The position numbers and the translations under genes are program-made. From positions 1 to 32,971 of the forward strand of contig CAZVAQ010000026.1 of NCBI GenBank assembly GCA_964625145.1: 32,971 nt of DNA. The letters run 5' to 3'. The notes under the pieces were generated by a model. The model did not search any database and was not told the DNA's origin. It was given only the letters and a program-made list of their open reading frames with translations. This document shows positions 7,166 through 16,528 of this stretch, in pieces. Source of the DNA: CAYTRP01 sp964625145 (GTDB taxonomy: Bacteria > Sumerlaeota > Sumerlaeia > SLMS01 > JAHLLQ01). The stretch's first letter is position 1, and each line of letters starts with the position of its first letter.

Positions 7166-8485
7166 TCAGCGCTTCTTGGGCCCGAAGGGGAAAGCCCCCG
7201 GGGGCTTTGGCGCGCCGCCGCCGACTCCGGCGGGAGGAGGTGGCAGGCCGGGGGTGGAGACGGGGCGAGGCGGCGGGGCCATGCTCATGCCGCCCAAGTC
7301 CTTCATGCCGCCCATGGAGGTCATCTCGCGATGGCGCTCCTCCTGGATGGAACGCTTGGCCTCTCTCTCGAGATACTCCTCCAGCTTGCCCGTGCCGTTG
7401 GACATGATGGAGTCCGGATTGTTTGCCCGGCTCAGGGCGTCGTATTCGGTAATGACGCGCTTGTCCAACAGGTCCTTGAGAGATTGATCGAGTGCCTGCA
7501 TGCCGAGCTTGGCAGAGGTCTGGATCATCGTGGGGAGCTGGTGGGTCTTGCCTTCGCGGATGAGTGAGCGGGTGGCGGCGATGCCCAGCATGATCTCCAG
7601 CGCCAACACACGGCCTCGGCCGTTGGCCTTCTTCAGAAGTGCCTGGCAGATGATAGCCTCGAACGTTTCCGCGAACATCATGCGGACCAGTTTCTGTTGC
7701 TCGGGCGGAAACACGTCGATGACACGATCACAGGTCTTGGGGGCCGACTGGGTATGCAGGGTTCCAAAGACGAGGTGACCGGTTTCCGACGCGGTCAGCG
7801 CCAGCGAGATGGTTTCCAGGTCGCGCATTTCGCCGACGAGGATGACGTCCGGATCTTCACGCAGGGCGCTGCGGAGTGCCTTGGCGAAACTGTGCGTGTT
7901 GGGACCCACCTCGCGTTGGTTGACGATGCAGCGCTTGTTGCGGTGCACGAACTCGATGGGGTCCTCGATGGTGAGGATGTGTTCGTCGCGGGTGGTGTTG
8001 ACGTAATCGACCATGGCGGCCAGGGTGGTGGACTTACCTGAGCCGGTGGGGCCGGTGCACAGCACCAATCCGCGGGGGCGCGTGGCGACCTTCATCAGAA
8101 CCGGGGGCAAACCCAGTTCGCGGAAGGTCTTGATCTCCGACGGGATGATACGGAAGACCGCCGCTTCGCCGTTCATGGTGTAGAAGCAGTTCACACGGAA
8201 TCGGCCGGCGGAACCGAGCGAGAGGGCGAAGTCGAGTTCCTTGTCGCGCTCCAGATTGCGGCGTTTGTCGTCGTCGAGCAAATCATACAACATCACGTGC
8301 AGGGAATCGCGGTCCATGACCGGCAGGTTCGTCGGCACGATGCTTCCGTGCATGCGGTAGCAGGGTGCCTCCCCCACGGTGAGATGGATGTCCGAGGCGC
8401 CGATGTCGACGCCGTGGAGCAGGATGGTCGCCAAATCGGTCCCGCCATCGGGGACATTAATGGGAGGATGCTTCTTTTCGGTCAT
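7166..8485 (-). CDS. pilT: Type IV pilus twitching motility ATPase PilT
   Basis: A 439-residue PilT. Walker A is GPTGSGKST (145-153), followed by the Asp box L-T-I-E-D-P-I-E-F (171-179), V-I-L-V-G-E-M-R-D (214-222) and the His box G-T-L-H-T (241-245). An A-A-T-R-S-L-I-R-E segment stands where PilT has its A-I-R-N-L-I-R-E motif. I chose ATG 8485 because the conserved fold begins soon after it; the open frame to 8722 is low-complexity. PilT is usually near 345-350 residues, and here a Met/Gly/Pro-rich tail (about residues 385-439, containing PPPPAG and ending GPKKR) is extra. It heads the minus-strand group pilT-pilU-pseudopilin. It powers pilus retraction at the inner membrane. Confidence 0.92.
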   Translation of the reverse strand: MTEKKHPPINVPDGGTDLATILLHGVDIGASDIHLTVGEAPCYRMHGSIVPTNLPVMDRDSLHVMLYDLLDDDKRRNLERDKELDFALSLGSAGRFRVNCFYTMNGEAAVFRIIPSEIKTFRELGLPPVLMKVATRPRGLVLCTGPTGSGKSTTLAAMVDYVNTTRDEHILTIEDPIEFVHRNKRCIVNQREVGPNTHSFAKALRSALREDPDVILVGEMRDLETISLALTASETGHLVFGTLHTQSAPKTCDRVIDVFPPEQQKLVRMMFAETFEAIICQALLKKANGRGRVLALEIMLGIAATRSLIREGKTHQLPTMIQTSAKLGMQALDQSLKDLLDKRVITEYDALSRANNPDSIMSNGTGKLEEYLEREAKRSIQEERHREMTSMGGMKDLGGMSMAPPPRPVSTPGLPPPPAGVGGGAPKPPGAFPFGPKKR

Positions 8486-8572
8486 GGTCGATTCGCCCTG
8501 TGAGGTGAAGCGTGTCGTTCGCGTAAGGGGTTCACTGGTCGGCTGGGGAACAGGCTTCTCCGGGAGGAACAC

Positions 8573-8607
8573 GGCAGGGCGCAGGGCTCTGCCTGGCCCC
8601 TGCCAGG
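8573..8607. repeat. Two overlapping hairpins upstream of pilT
   Basis: GGCAGGGC (8573-8580) can pair with GCTCTGCC (8586-8593) with 7 of 8 pairs and a 5-base loop. CCTGGC (8592-8597) pairs perfectly with GCCAGG (8602-8607) around a 4-base loop. The two share bases 8592-8593, so they are partly exclusive. They could be leader structure in the pilT transcript or the end of a transcript; no T-run follows on either strand. Confidence 0.4.
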
Positions 8608-8916
8608 TTGAAAGTCTCTGATGTCGTCCGCCCGGGATACCCCGTGTGTCGGGTCTCGATTGCATGCAAGGTGGGAAGCCCCCCGGTGAAAGGCAAGAGA
8701 AGGATGGCGGGCAGGTCGGCAAATTCTTTCAGGTGATGGCCGTCCCTCGGGAAGCGGCCACAGTGACAGGCTGGCACAGGATTCCCCCGGCCTTGTTTCA
8801 CATCGCCCGTTGCCGCCCTGGGCGGCATGCCATCGAGGCGATGCCAATCTTTGACGGACGCTGTTTTAGCTAGACAGCGGACCCCCCTCCCGCCGTGGAT
8901 AGAAGTGGAGACGGTT

Positions 8917-8945
8917 TTGGGCCCGGGCGGGTTTTCGGGTACAAT
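8917..8945 (+). promoter_or_regulatory. Candidate sigma-70-type promoter of htrA
   Basis: TACAAT at 8940-8945 differs from the consensus -10 by one base. TTGGGC at 8917-8922 sits 17 bases before it as a weak -35. The htrA start is 60 bases downstream of the -10. This is pattern matching only, and an alternative (envelope-stress) sigma factor could act here instead. Confidence 0.35.
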
Positions 8946-8986
8946 CCTTGATTGTGGGTGGGATGAAGATTCCTGCGTCGCCTCAG

Positions 8987-8993
8987 AAGGAGG
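8987..8993 (+). promoter_or_regulatory. Strong ribosome binding site fixing the htrA start
   Basis: AAGGAGG at 8987-8993, 11 bases before ATG 9005, is the best Shine-Dalgarno match noted in the window. It selects 9005 over the in-frame TTG 8948 and ATG 8963. Confidence 0.75.
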
Positions 8994-9004
8994 TTTCCAG
9001 CCCC

Positions 9005-10552
9005 ATGCGTTTTTCCACCCCCGTGATTCTGGCTCTGGCATCCATGGTGGTCTTTTCTCCGCCGATTTCCGGCCAGACCACTGATCGTGTCCTGACCCAA
9101 AATACCTTCATCGAGGTCGCCCGGGAAGTCCTGCCGGCCGTCGTGAGCATCTCTGTCGATGTCGCCCCCGATGACGCATACCTGCAGGAGCGCGGGATCA
9201 ACAATATGGGCGACCTGTTCCGAGACTTCCTGCGAAACCCCGACGATTATTCTTCAAAGCGCTTTTGGGAGGAGTTCGATCCAGAGAGCCTGCCCGCCAC
9301 GGGCGCCGGCTCCGGTATCGTCATCCGCCAGGATGACGAGTGGGCCTATGCCCTGACCAACGCCCATGTCGTGAACAAGCGCGGCGGCGACCGGGTGCAC
9401 TACACCATCAACCTGGACAGCTCGTACTACGACGCCGAAGTCTTCGAGGTGAAGAGCCCCGATGTCGAGTTGGTCGGTGCGGATCCGCTGTCGGACATCG
9501 CGGTCATTCGTTTTCGCCGTCCCAACGGCATCGAGTTTCCCCCCATCGAGTTTGCCGATTCTGACAAGCTGGCGATCGGGGAGTGGGTCCTCGCGCTGGG
9601 CAATCCGCTCGAGCTGAACAACAGTGTCTCCCAAGGCATCGTTTCCGCACGCAATCGCACTATTGGCAAGTCAACCTTTGAGGGCCTGATCCAGACAGAC
9701 GCCGTCATCAACCCGGGCAACTCCGGCGGGCCGTTGGTGAACCTGGACGGCAAGATTGTCGGTATCAACAACGCCATCGCCACGACCACGGGCCGCTGGG
9801 CGGGGGTCGGCTTTGCCATACCGGGCAACCAGGCCAAGTTCACCGCCGAAAGCCTGATCGCCAACGGCCGCGTCGCGCGCGGGTATCTGGGCATCACGAT
9901 GACCGATCTGACGGAGGGCTTTGCAGAGGACCTGCATGTCAACCGTCGCCAGGGCGTGCTCATCACCACAGTCCATCCCGATACGCCCGCCGAGAACGCC
10001 GGACTGGTGTCGGGGGACATCATCACCGCCGTGAATGGAGTCCGCACACGCACCAACCAGGACGTGCTGCAGTACATCGGCGGACGGGCGGCCGGCGAAA
10101 AGGTCACCATCGAGGTGCTGCGGGAGGAGTTGAACGACCTGGAGCCGTTGACCCTGAGCGTGACCTTGGCGGAGCGTCCGGAGCAGAGTGCCCTGCTGGC
10201 GCAGCAGCGCACGCCGCTGGTCCCGGACCTGATGATCTCGCCCGCGCGCATCATCACGGAGTTCGGAATGGACACGGCGCCGACCACCATCAATGGCGAG
10301 CGCGGCGTGCTGGTGGAGAAGGTTGAACCGGGTTCGATCGCCGACATTTCGGGACTGCGGGAAGGCGACTTCCTGCTGGAGGTCAACTCCGTGCCGGCGC
10401 GCTCAAGCTTTGCGCTCGTGGAGGGGCTGCTGCAAGTGCGGCAGGGAGCGAACCATCTGGTGCGTTTCAAGCGCGATGGTTCCGAGCGGTCCATCACGCT
10501 CGAGGCGCCGGAACCGCAAGAGAATGAAACCTCGAGGCGGTCACGTCGTTGA
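9005..10552 (+). CDS. htrA: HtrA/DegP-family periplasmic serine protease
   Basis: A 515-residue trypsin-like protease and chaperone for misfolded envelope proteins. A signal peptide (about residues 1-23, MRFSTPVILALASMVVFSPP) is followed by the protease domain with catalytic H121 (TNAHVV), D164 (SDIAVI) and S240 (NPGNSGGPL). Two PDZ domains follow at about 275-365 and 415-505, each with a G-I/D-F/I-I-L-type binding loop. An acidic insertion with many Asp and Arg residues (about 55-100), before the catalytic His, lies where DegP has its regulatory LA loop. The start is fixed by AAGGAGG 11 bases upstream. moxR starts 46 bases after the stop, with no hairpin seen between them, so HtrA may be the first gene of the Bat transcript. 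Regulation by envelope stress is inferred. Confidence 0.93.
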   Translation: MRFSTPVILALASMVVFSPPISGQTTDRVLTQNTFIEVAREVLPAVVSISVDVAPDDAYLQERGINNMGDLFRDFLRNPDDYSSKRFWEEFDPESLPATGAGSGIVIRQDDEWAYALTNAHVVNKRGGDRVHYTINLDSSYYDAEVFEVKSPDVELVGADPLSDIAVIRFRRPNGIEFPPIEFADSDKLAIGEWVLALGNPLELNNSVSQGIVSARNRTIGKSTFEGLIQTDAVINPGNSGGPLVNLDGKIVGINNAIATTTGRWAGVGFAIPGNQAKFTAESLIANGRVARGYLGITMTDLTEGFAEDLHVNRRQGVLITTVHPDTPAENAGLVSGDIITAVNGVRTRTNQDVLQYIGGRAAGEKVTIEVLREELNDLEPLTLSVTLAERPEQSALLAQQRTPLVPDLMISPARIITEFGMDTAPTTINGERGVLVEKVEPGSIADISGLREGDFLLEVNSVPARSSFALVEGLLQVRQGANHLVRFKRDGSERSITLEAPEPQENETSRRSRR

Positions 10553-10598
10553 GGCTTTGCGCCGATTTCAGACCAACCAAGGATGAAACGATCCACCC

Positions 10599-11639
<1,041 letters not shown>

Positions 11640-11673
11640 CCGCAGCGCGTGAAAATACTTCGGTCAACAGGCC

Positions 11674-12564
11674 ATGCCCCAGATTCCCCTCCTCGAAGAC
11701 GCCGCCTCCGTCCGTCGGCTCGAAGTGATGACGCGCCGAATGGTCAACAATGTGCTGGCGGGCGAATACCATTCGGTCTTTCGGGGCCAGGGGATGGCCT
11801 TCAACGAAGTGCGCGAGTATGCGCCCGGCGACGATATCCGGACAATTGATTGGAATGTCACCGCGCGCACCCATGTGCCCCATGTGAAGCGCTATGTGGA
11901 GGAGCGCGAGTTGACGGTGATCTTCGCCGTCGACGTTTCGGGCTCCACCGTCTTCGGATCCTGCACGCGGCGAAAGCGCTCGCTGGCGGCCCTCATCACG
12001 GCGGTGCTGGGGCTTTCTGCCATTCGCAACAACGACCGCGTGGGGTTGATGCTCTTCAGCGACAAGGTGGAGAAATACATCCATCCGCGCAAGGGCCGCA
12101 GCCATGGACTGCGCGTGATCACGGAGCTCTTGTCAGAACCGGAGGGGCGCGGGACGGACATCGTCGGTGCGCTGCACTCGCTCAATCGCCTTCAGAAGCG
12201 CAAGGCGGTCGTGTTCCTACTTTCCGACTTCATGCAGGACGGCCTCCGGCGTGCCTTGTCCGTCACCAACCAGCGTCATGACCTCATCGCCGTCACCATC
12301 ACCGATCCGCGCGAGATCGAATTGCCGCCCGTTGGCCTGTTGGAGGTGCAGGATGCGGAGACCGGTGAGCGGGTGATCGTCGACACGTCGAACAGCGGCG
12401 TACGTCGACGCTACGAGGCCATCATGAAAGGGCGGCGCCAGGAGCTCACGCGCCTGTTCCGGCAACTGCAGATCGATCATATTCCACTGCGGACCGACCG
12501 CGATGTGGAGCGCCCCCTCATGCAGTTCTTCGAACGCCGCGCAGCGAGGCTAGCCCATGAGTAA
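11674..12564 (+). CDS. DUF58 domain protein with vWA-like fold
   Basis: A 296-residue DUF58 protein. The family signature Y-A-P-G-D-D-I-R-T-I-D-W-N lies at 49-61, and a MIDAS-like D87-V-S89-G-S91 (AVDVSGS) follows, so it probably binds a metal as a vWA domain does. No membrane segment is seen, which makes it a soluble cytoplasmic partner of MoxR. It starts 34 bases after moxR and its last 8 bases overlap the next gene (12557-12564). DUF58 next to MoxR is one of the most conserved pairings of Bat operons. The exact activity is not known for the family. Confidence 0.92.
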   Translation: MPQIPLLEDAASVRRLEVMTRRMVNNVLAGEYHSVFRGQGMAFNEVREYAPGDDIRTIDWNVTARTHVPHVKRYVEERELTVIFAVDVSGSTVFGSCTRRKRSLAALITAVLGLSAIRNNDRVGLMLFSDKVEKYIHPRKGRSHGLRVITELLSEPEGRGTDIVGALHSLNRLQKRKAVVFLLSDFMQDGLRRALSVTNQRHDLIAVTITDPREIELPPVGLLEVQDAETGERVIVDTSNSGVRRRYEAIMKGRRQELTRLFRQLQIDHIPLRTDRDVERPLMQFFERRAARLAHE

Positions 12565-13516
12565 GCTGCCGCTGCTTCGACTGATCCTGCCGGTGGTGAT
12601 CTTCGTCTTGCTCCTCGGCGTGACGAACGCCCAGGAGGGACCGACTCTGGAAGCGACAGTCATCCCCTCCGAGCTGGAAGTCGGGCAGCGTGGACACTTG
12701 GTCGTGACTCCGCCTGAAGATGTGGACCTCAAGAGCCTCAAGGTCAGCTTTAGCGGCCTGCGGATTGGCGCGTTTGAGAAACAGCCTGATGGAACCTTCG
12801 TAGCCGACCTGTACCCCCTGAAGCCGGGAACATATGGGTTGGAGGAAATGCAGGTCGAAGTTGTAATTCCTTCCGGTGACCAGACATCGGCAAGCCTTGC
12901 GCCATTCGCCTTTACAATTCCCGATCCCGAACCGATTGATGCACCTCCTGATGACTACACGGGCCTGTTCGCCGCCGATCGAACGATGTGGCGATATTAT
13001 GTAGCGTATACCCTTGCGGGCATTGCGCTTCTGGCATTGCTGGCCGCCTTGTTTGTTCTGGTTCGCAGGTGGATGCGCAGGCGGGCAGTTGTGGCCCAGG
13101 CAGAACCCGCGCTTCCCGAACCGATCGACGAAGCCTTTCAGTCACTCTCCCTGCTTGAGTCCCTGGACGAGTTTCACACGAAGGGGACCAAGGCCCATTA
13201 CGTGATGCTGTCGATGCTGCTGCGTCGATACATCGAGCGGCAGTGGAACCGGCCCGCGGTGGAAATGTCGGAGGACGAGGTCATCGGCATGCTGCGCGGT
13301 GAATTCTCGCACCGGGCAGGAGTGAGTGATTTGCTTCGGTTGCTGAACACTGCGAGCCTTGCGAAGTTTGCCCGCCTGGAAGTGGGCATAGACGACGTGC
13401 AGGCGCACCTGCGTGCTGCGCGGGCATTCCTGACATCCGAGCGTGATCGGCTGCGGGCAGCGGCCATGGCCCAGCAAGTCAGCCAACGCGCGTCCCGAAG
13501 GAGCGAGGCGGCCTGA
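12557..13516 (+). CDS. DUF4381-like membrane protein of the Bat operon
   Basis: A 319-residue protein with a signal peptide (about 1-25, ending T-N-A), a periplasmic beta-rich part (26-145), one membrane helix (about 148-170), an Arg-rich stop-transfer and an Ala/Arg-rich helical cytoplasmic tail. The tail carries L-L-E-S-L-D-E-F-H...L-R-R-Y-I-E-R, the kind of sequence found in small DUF4381-type proteins between DUF58 and batA in many operons; the longer periplasmic part is less typical. It overlaps DUF58 by 8 bases, and its TGA shares one base with the BatA start (TGATG). It probably anchors or organises the complex at the inner membrane. The family label is moderate. Confidence 0.8.
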   Translation: MSKLPLLRLILPVVIFVLLLGVTNAQEGPTLEATVIPSELEVGQRGHLVVTPPEDVDLKSLKVSFSGLRIGAFEKQPDGTFVADLYPLKPGTYGLEEMQVEVVIPSGDQTSASLAPFAFTIPDPEPIDAPPDDYTGLFAADRTMWRYYVAYTLAGIALLALLAALFVLVRRWMRRRAVVAQAEPALPEPIDEAFQSLSLLESLDEFHTKGTKAHYVMLSMLLRRYIERQWNRPAVEMSEDEVIGMLRGEFSHRAGVSDLLRLLNTASLAKFARLEVGIDDVQAHLRAARAFLTSERDRLRAAAMAQQVSQRASRRSEAA

Positions 13517-14520
13517 TGCTCTTCTGGCGCTGGATGCACCCGGAGTTTCTCCTGCTGCTGCCACTGCCGCTGGCGTGGCTGGTGTGGCAGTGGAGAAGCC
13601 GCCGGCGTCGCCATCCTGCCGTGATCTTCTCCGATGGCAACGCGCTGCGTGCGGCGGGCACTACGCTGCGCGTTCGCCTGTTGCCGTGGCTGCCGGTGCT
13701 GCGCACCCTGGTGCTGCTGCTGGGGATTGTCGCCTTGGCCCGGCCGCAATATGGTCAGATCGAACGCCGGCAGACGGCGCTGGGCATCGACATCGCGCTT
13801 GCCATGGACATTTCCGGATCCATGGACGCGATCGACTTTCGGCCAACACGCCTGGAGGCCGCCAAGAAGGTCCTGAACGAGTTCATCAGCTCGCGAAATA
13901 ACGACCGGATCAGCGTCGTCCTGTTCGGTTCGGAAGCAAAGGTATTGGCCCCGCCAACGTTTGACCGCCGCGCGGTCACGCAGTTGGTGGAGATGATCAG
14001 CCCCGACCTGTTTCGCAATGAAGAGCGGCAGACAGCCATCGGCATGGGGCTGGCCCTGGCGCTGAAGACCATGGAGCAAAGCCCCATCGAGAATCGCGTC
14101 GTGGTGCTGTTGACCGACGGTGAGAACAATGCCGGACGCATCGAACCGCTGGAGGCGGCGACGATGGCAAAGGCTCTCAAGGCCCGCGTCTACACGATCG
14201 CTGTCGGGTCCGAAGGCGCGGCCATGAGCAGGGTCAATGACCCCCTTTGGGGGCCTCGCTTCGTCCAGGTCTCGGGGGGAATAGACGAGCCGCTGTTGCG
14301 CGAGATCGCCGACATGACCGGTGGAAAGTTCTTCATCGCCGACGACGCGGAGGCGCTGAGCGCCGTCTATCGCAGCATTGATGAGCTGGAGAAGACCGAG
14401 ATCGAAACGAGCGCCTACGAAAATTTCGACGAGCGTTTCTTCCTGTTCTGGATTCCCGCGCTGGCCTTGTTTGGCATTGAGACCCTCCTGCGCGCGATGT
14501 GGCTGGGGAGGATACCATGA
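13516..14520 (+). CDS. batA: BatA, membrane vWA protein
   Basis: A 334-residue BatA with two N-terminal helices (about 9-25 and 57-76), a vWA domain and a C-terminal helix (about 310-328). The MIDAS motif is intact: D98-I-S100-G-S102, with L-L-T-D-G-E-N-N-A-G as the later metal-binding loop. The vWA domain should face the periplasm between the second and last helix. Start and stop overlap the neighbouring genes (TGATG at 13514-13518; ATGA at 14517-14520). BatA/BatB form a complex linked to aerotolerance in Bacteroides and to stress in spirochaetes and Francisella; the molecular activity is not settled. Confidence 0.93.
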   Translation: MLFWRWMHPEFLLLLPLPLAWLVWQWRSRRRRHPAVIFSDGNALRAAGTTLRVRLLPWLPVLRTLVLLLGIVALARPQYGQIERRQTALGIDIALAMDISGSMDAIDFRPTRLEAAKKVLNEFISSRNNDRISVVLFGSEAKVLAPPTFDRRAVTQLVEMISPDLFRNEERQTAIGMGLALALKTMEQSPIENRVVVLLTDGENNAGRIEPLEAATMAKALKARVYTIAVGSEGAAMSRVNDPLWGPRFVQVSGGIDEPLLREIADMTGGKFFIADDAEALSAVYRSIDELEKTEIETSAYENFDERFFLFWIPALALFGIETLLRAMWLGRIP

Positions 14521-15572
14521 CCTTTGTGGCGCCACAGATGCTCTTCTTCCTCTTTTTGCTCCCTGTGCTGGCAGTGGCGTGGAGGTTCTTTGAGAAGCGC
14601 CGGCAGCGTCGGTTGGCGCAGTTTGTGGATCCGGCAAACTGGCCGCTGCTCAATGGAGAAGCCTCCGCCCGGCGGCGCAGCCTTAAGGCTTTCTTCCTTC
14701 TCATGGCGCTGGGATTCGGAATCATTGCAGCAGCACGTCCAGCGTGGGGCACACGAGAGCGCATGGTTGCAGAGTCGGGAATTGATCTGGTCGTGGCCCT
14801 GGATGTCTCGCAGAGCATGCTCGCGGTGGACGACCCGCGACGGCTGGGTCGCTTTGATGTGTCGGCAACGCGCCTGAACGCCGCCAAGAGCCGTCTGCGT
14901 CAGATAACGACCTCGCTGGCCGGGCATCGCGTGGCCTTGGTTCCTTTTGCCGGCGATGCGTTTCTTCAATGTCCACTCACCGCGGATTACGGCATCTTCA
15001 TGGACATCCTGACGGCGACAAGTCCCGACAGTGTCGGGATGCTGGGAACCGACATTGGCCGGGCAATCGAAGTTGCCCGTGAGGCATTCGCCGAAGGCGG
15101 GACGGGGAGCAAGGTACTGCTGATCGTGACAGACGGCGAAGACCACGCAGGCAATGCCATGGAGCAGGCACGGTTGGCGGCGCGTGAGGGAATTCGCATC
15201 TATGCCATTGGCATCGGTTCGCAAACCGGCGGCCAGATCGTGCTGCCTGATGGCAGGATCAAGACCGATGCCGAGGGCGCGCGCGTCAATTCGAAGGTCG
15301 ACACGCGTCTTTTGCAGGAAATCACCGATGTGGCCGGTGGCCTGACCTATTACAGCGAATCCGGCGCGGCATTGGACACGGGGCCTTTGATTGGGGAGTT
15401 GGACGCTCTGGAACGCGGTGACTATTCGCAAGAGATGCGGGTCATTCGCGAGGAACGCTACCAGATCCCGCTCGCGCTTGCGCTCCTGTGCCTGTTGGCG
15501 GATGGTCTCGTGACGGAGCGCGTGCGCCGGAAGAAGCCTTACCGACAAGTACTCGGGGAGGCGGTGACATGA
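14517..15572 (+). CDS. batB: BatB, membrane vWA protein
   Basis: A 351-residue paralogue of BatA with the same layout: helices at about 5-23 and 57-74, a vWA domain with D96-V-S98-Q-S100, T-D-G-E-D-H-A-G later, and a C-terminal helix (Y-Q-I-P-L-A-L-A-L-L-C-L). I chose ATG 14517 because GGGGAGG lies 5 bases upstream and it forms an ATGA overlap with the BatA stop; a frame from 14499 adds six residues. The C-terminal Arg-rich stretch is cytoplasmic. The next gene overlaps its stop (15569-15572). Confidence 0.93.
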   Translation: MTFVAPQMLFFLFLLPVLAVAWRFFEKRRQRRLAQFVDPANWPLLNGEASARRRSLKAFFLLMALGFGIIAAARPAWGTRERMVAESGIDLVVALDVSQSMLAVDDPRRLGRFDVSATRLNAAKSRLRQITTSLAGHRVALVPFAGDAFLQCPLTADYGIFMDILTATSPDSVGMLGTDIGRAIEVAREAFAEGGTGSKVLLIVTDGEDHAGNAMEQARLAAREGIRIYAIGIGSQTGGQIVLPDGRIKTDAEGARVNSKVDTRLLQEITDVAGGLTYYSESGAALDTGPLIGELDALERGDYSQEMRVIREERYQIPLALALLCLLADGLVTERVRRKKPYRQVLGEAVT

Positions 15573-16528
15573 AAATTCAGGCCGCCGTATTCATATTGCT
15601 GTCCGGGTTGCTTCCTCCCGCTGCGCCGATGTTGGGCCAGCCCGTCGACCTGCGGGTGCCATTCGACCGGTTGATGGACGAAGGTTTTGAGGCGTACAAC
15701 AACGGCGAGTACGAACGCGCGGCGACAGCGTTCCGCGATGCGCGCCTGATTCGTCCGGATTCTCCGGAGGCGCAGTTGAACCTGGGCTTGTCGGAAGCCA
15801 AGCGCGGCAACCTCGAAACCGCGCGCGAGTTGTTCCGCCGCTCGATCCAACATCTGGCCCCGGAAGACGCCCGGCGAGCGGACGCCCTATACAACGAGGG
15901 AACGACATGGCTGCAGGAAGGTTTGGCGGCGCTGGAAAGCGAAGAGACGGCGGCCGAAGCGCCTGAGAAGCTGATCGAGGCCATCAACAAGTTTGGCGAA
16001 GTGCTACGCGCCAATCCGCAACACGAAGCCGCACGCCACAACCGGGCGGCGGCCCAGAGTATTCTCGCACAGATGAAACCGCCTCCCCCTACCTCACCGC
16101 GAACGGGTGCAGAAAACGATGAGAACAATGAAGGCGAGGAGGAGGATTCCGACAATCAATCCGAGGGTGGCCAGAACCAGCAATCACAGGACGGGCAACA
16201 GCAAGGCGAGTCCGACCAACAGCAGGAGGGTGAGCTGGATCAGCAGCAGGATGGCGATTCGCAGCAGGACCAGCAGGAGAACCAGCAACAAGACCAGCAG
16301 CAAGACCAACAGCAGCCATCCGATTCGCAGACTCCGCCTGAGGATCAGAATCCGGACCAGAGTGAGCAGCGCGATGCGCAGGCCTCGACGTCACTGCCAG
16401 AGGAACGGCCGGATGAGATGACGCCGGAAGAAGCGCGCCAGTTGCTCAATCTGCTGGGCAATCGCGACCTGTTGATCTTCCGGCAATCGCGCTCGCCAAA
16501 GCAACCGCCCGGAGGTCGCGATTGGTGA
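15569..16528 (+). CDS. batC: BatC, TPR protein with Gln-rich region
   Basis: A 319-residue exported BatC. It has a signal peptide (about 1-23), tetratricopeptide repeats (about 33-165: N-N-G-E-Y-E-R-A-A-T-A-F...L-N-L-G-L-S-E-A-K-R-G), an 88-residue low-complexity Asp/Glu/Gln/Ser-rich stretch (181-268) with QQQ runs, and a short helical C-terminus (E-E-A-R-Q-L-L-N-L-L-G). BatC proteins of Bacteroidetes also combine TPRs with a low-complexity C-terminal part. ATG 15569 overlaps the BatB stop (ATGA). TPRs suggest protein-protein contacts with BatA, BatB, BatD and BatE in the periplasm. Confidence 0.9.
   Translation: MKIQAAVFILLSGLLPPAAPMLGQPVDLRVPFDRLMDEGFEAYNNGEYERAATAFRDARLIRPDSPEAQLNLGLSEAKRGNLETARELFRRSIQHLAPEDARRADALYNEGTTWLQEGLAALESEETAAEAPEKLIEAINKFGEVLRANPQHEAARHNRAAAQSILAQMKPPPPTSPRTGAENDENNEGEEEDSDNQSEGGQNQQSQDGQQQGESDQQQEGELDQQQDGDSQQDQQENQQQDQQQDQQQPSDSQTPPEDQNPDQSEQRDAQASTSLPEERPDEMTPEEARQLLNLLGNRDLLIFRQSRSPKQPPGGRDW
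16169..16318 (+). repeat. CAG-rich low-complexity tract in batC
   Basis: Codons for residues 201-250 are mainly CAG, CAA, GAC and GAG in short near-repeats (C-A-G-C-A-G, G-A-C-C-A-G-C-A-G, A-A-C-C-A-G-C-A). The codons alternate between CAG and CAA, so the tract is protein-level low complexity and not a clean microsatellite, but slippage could change its length between strains. Confidence 0.7.

Larger units (their letters stand above)
8486..9004. other. Divergent intergenic region between pilT and htrA
   Basis: No gene was seen in these 519 bases. The region must hold the promoters of the minus-strand pil group and of htrA. Two adjacent hairpins (8573-8607) lie about 90-120 bases upstream of pilT, and a candidate htrA promoter lies at 8917-8945. 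Weak frames running through it are extensions of pilT or htrA into non-conserved sequence. Confidence 0.6.

Noticed and set aside
8486..8722. Extra 79-codon N-terminus for pilT
   Set aside because: The extension is Pro/Arg/Ser-rich, passes through hairpins and lacks similarity to PilT N-termini; ATG 8485 fits the family.
8851..8876. TTGACG...TAGACA as promoter for htrA
   Set aside because: The spacing is only 14 bases, too short for a sigma-70 promoter; the TACAAT at 8940 is better placed.
13198..15548. Two long minus-strand open frames over batA and batB
   Set aside because: Both are antisense to clear vWA genes in a tightly coupled operon, and their translations look like random high-GC sequence.
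16169..16318. CAG tract as CRISPR or microsatellite
   Set aside because: There are no spacers or regular units; CAG and CAA are mixed and the frame encodes the Gln-rich part of BatC.
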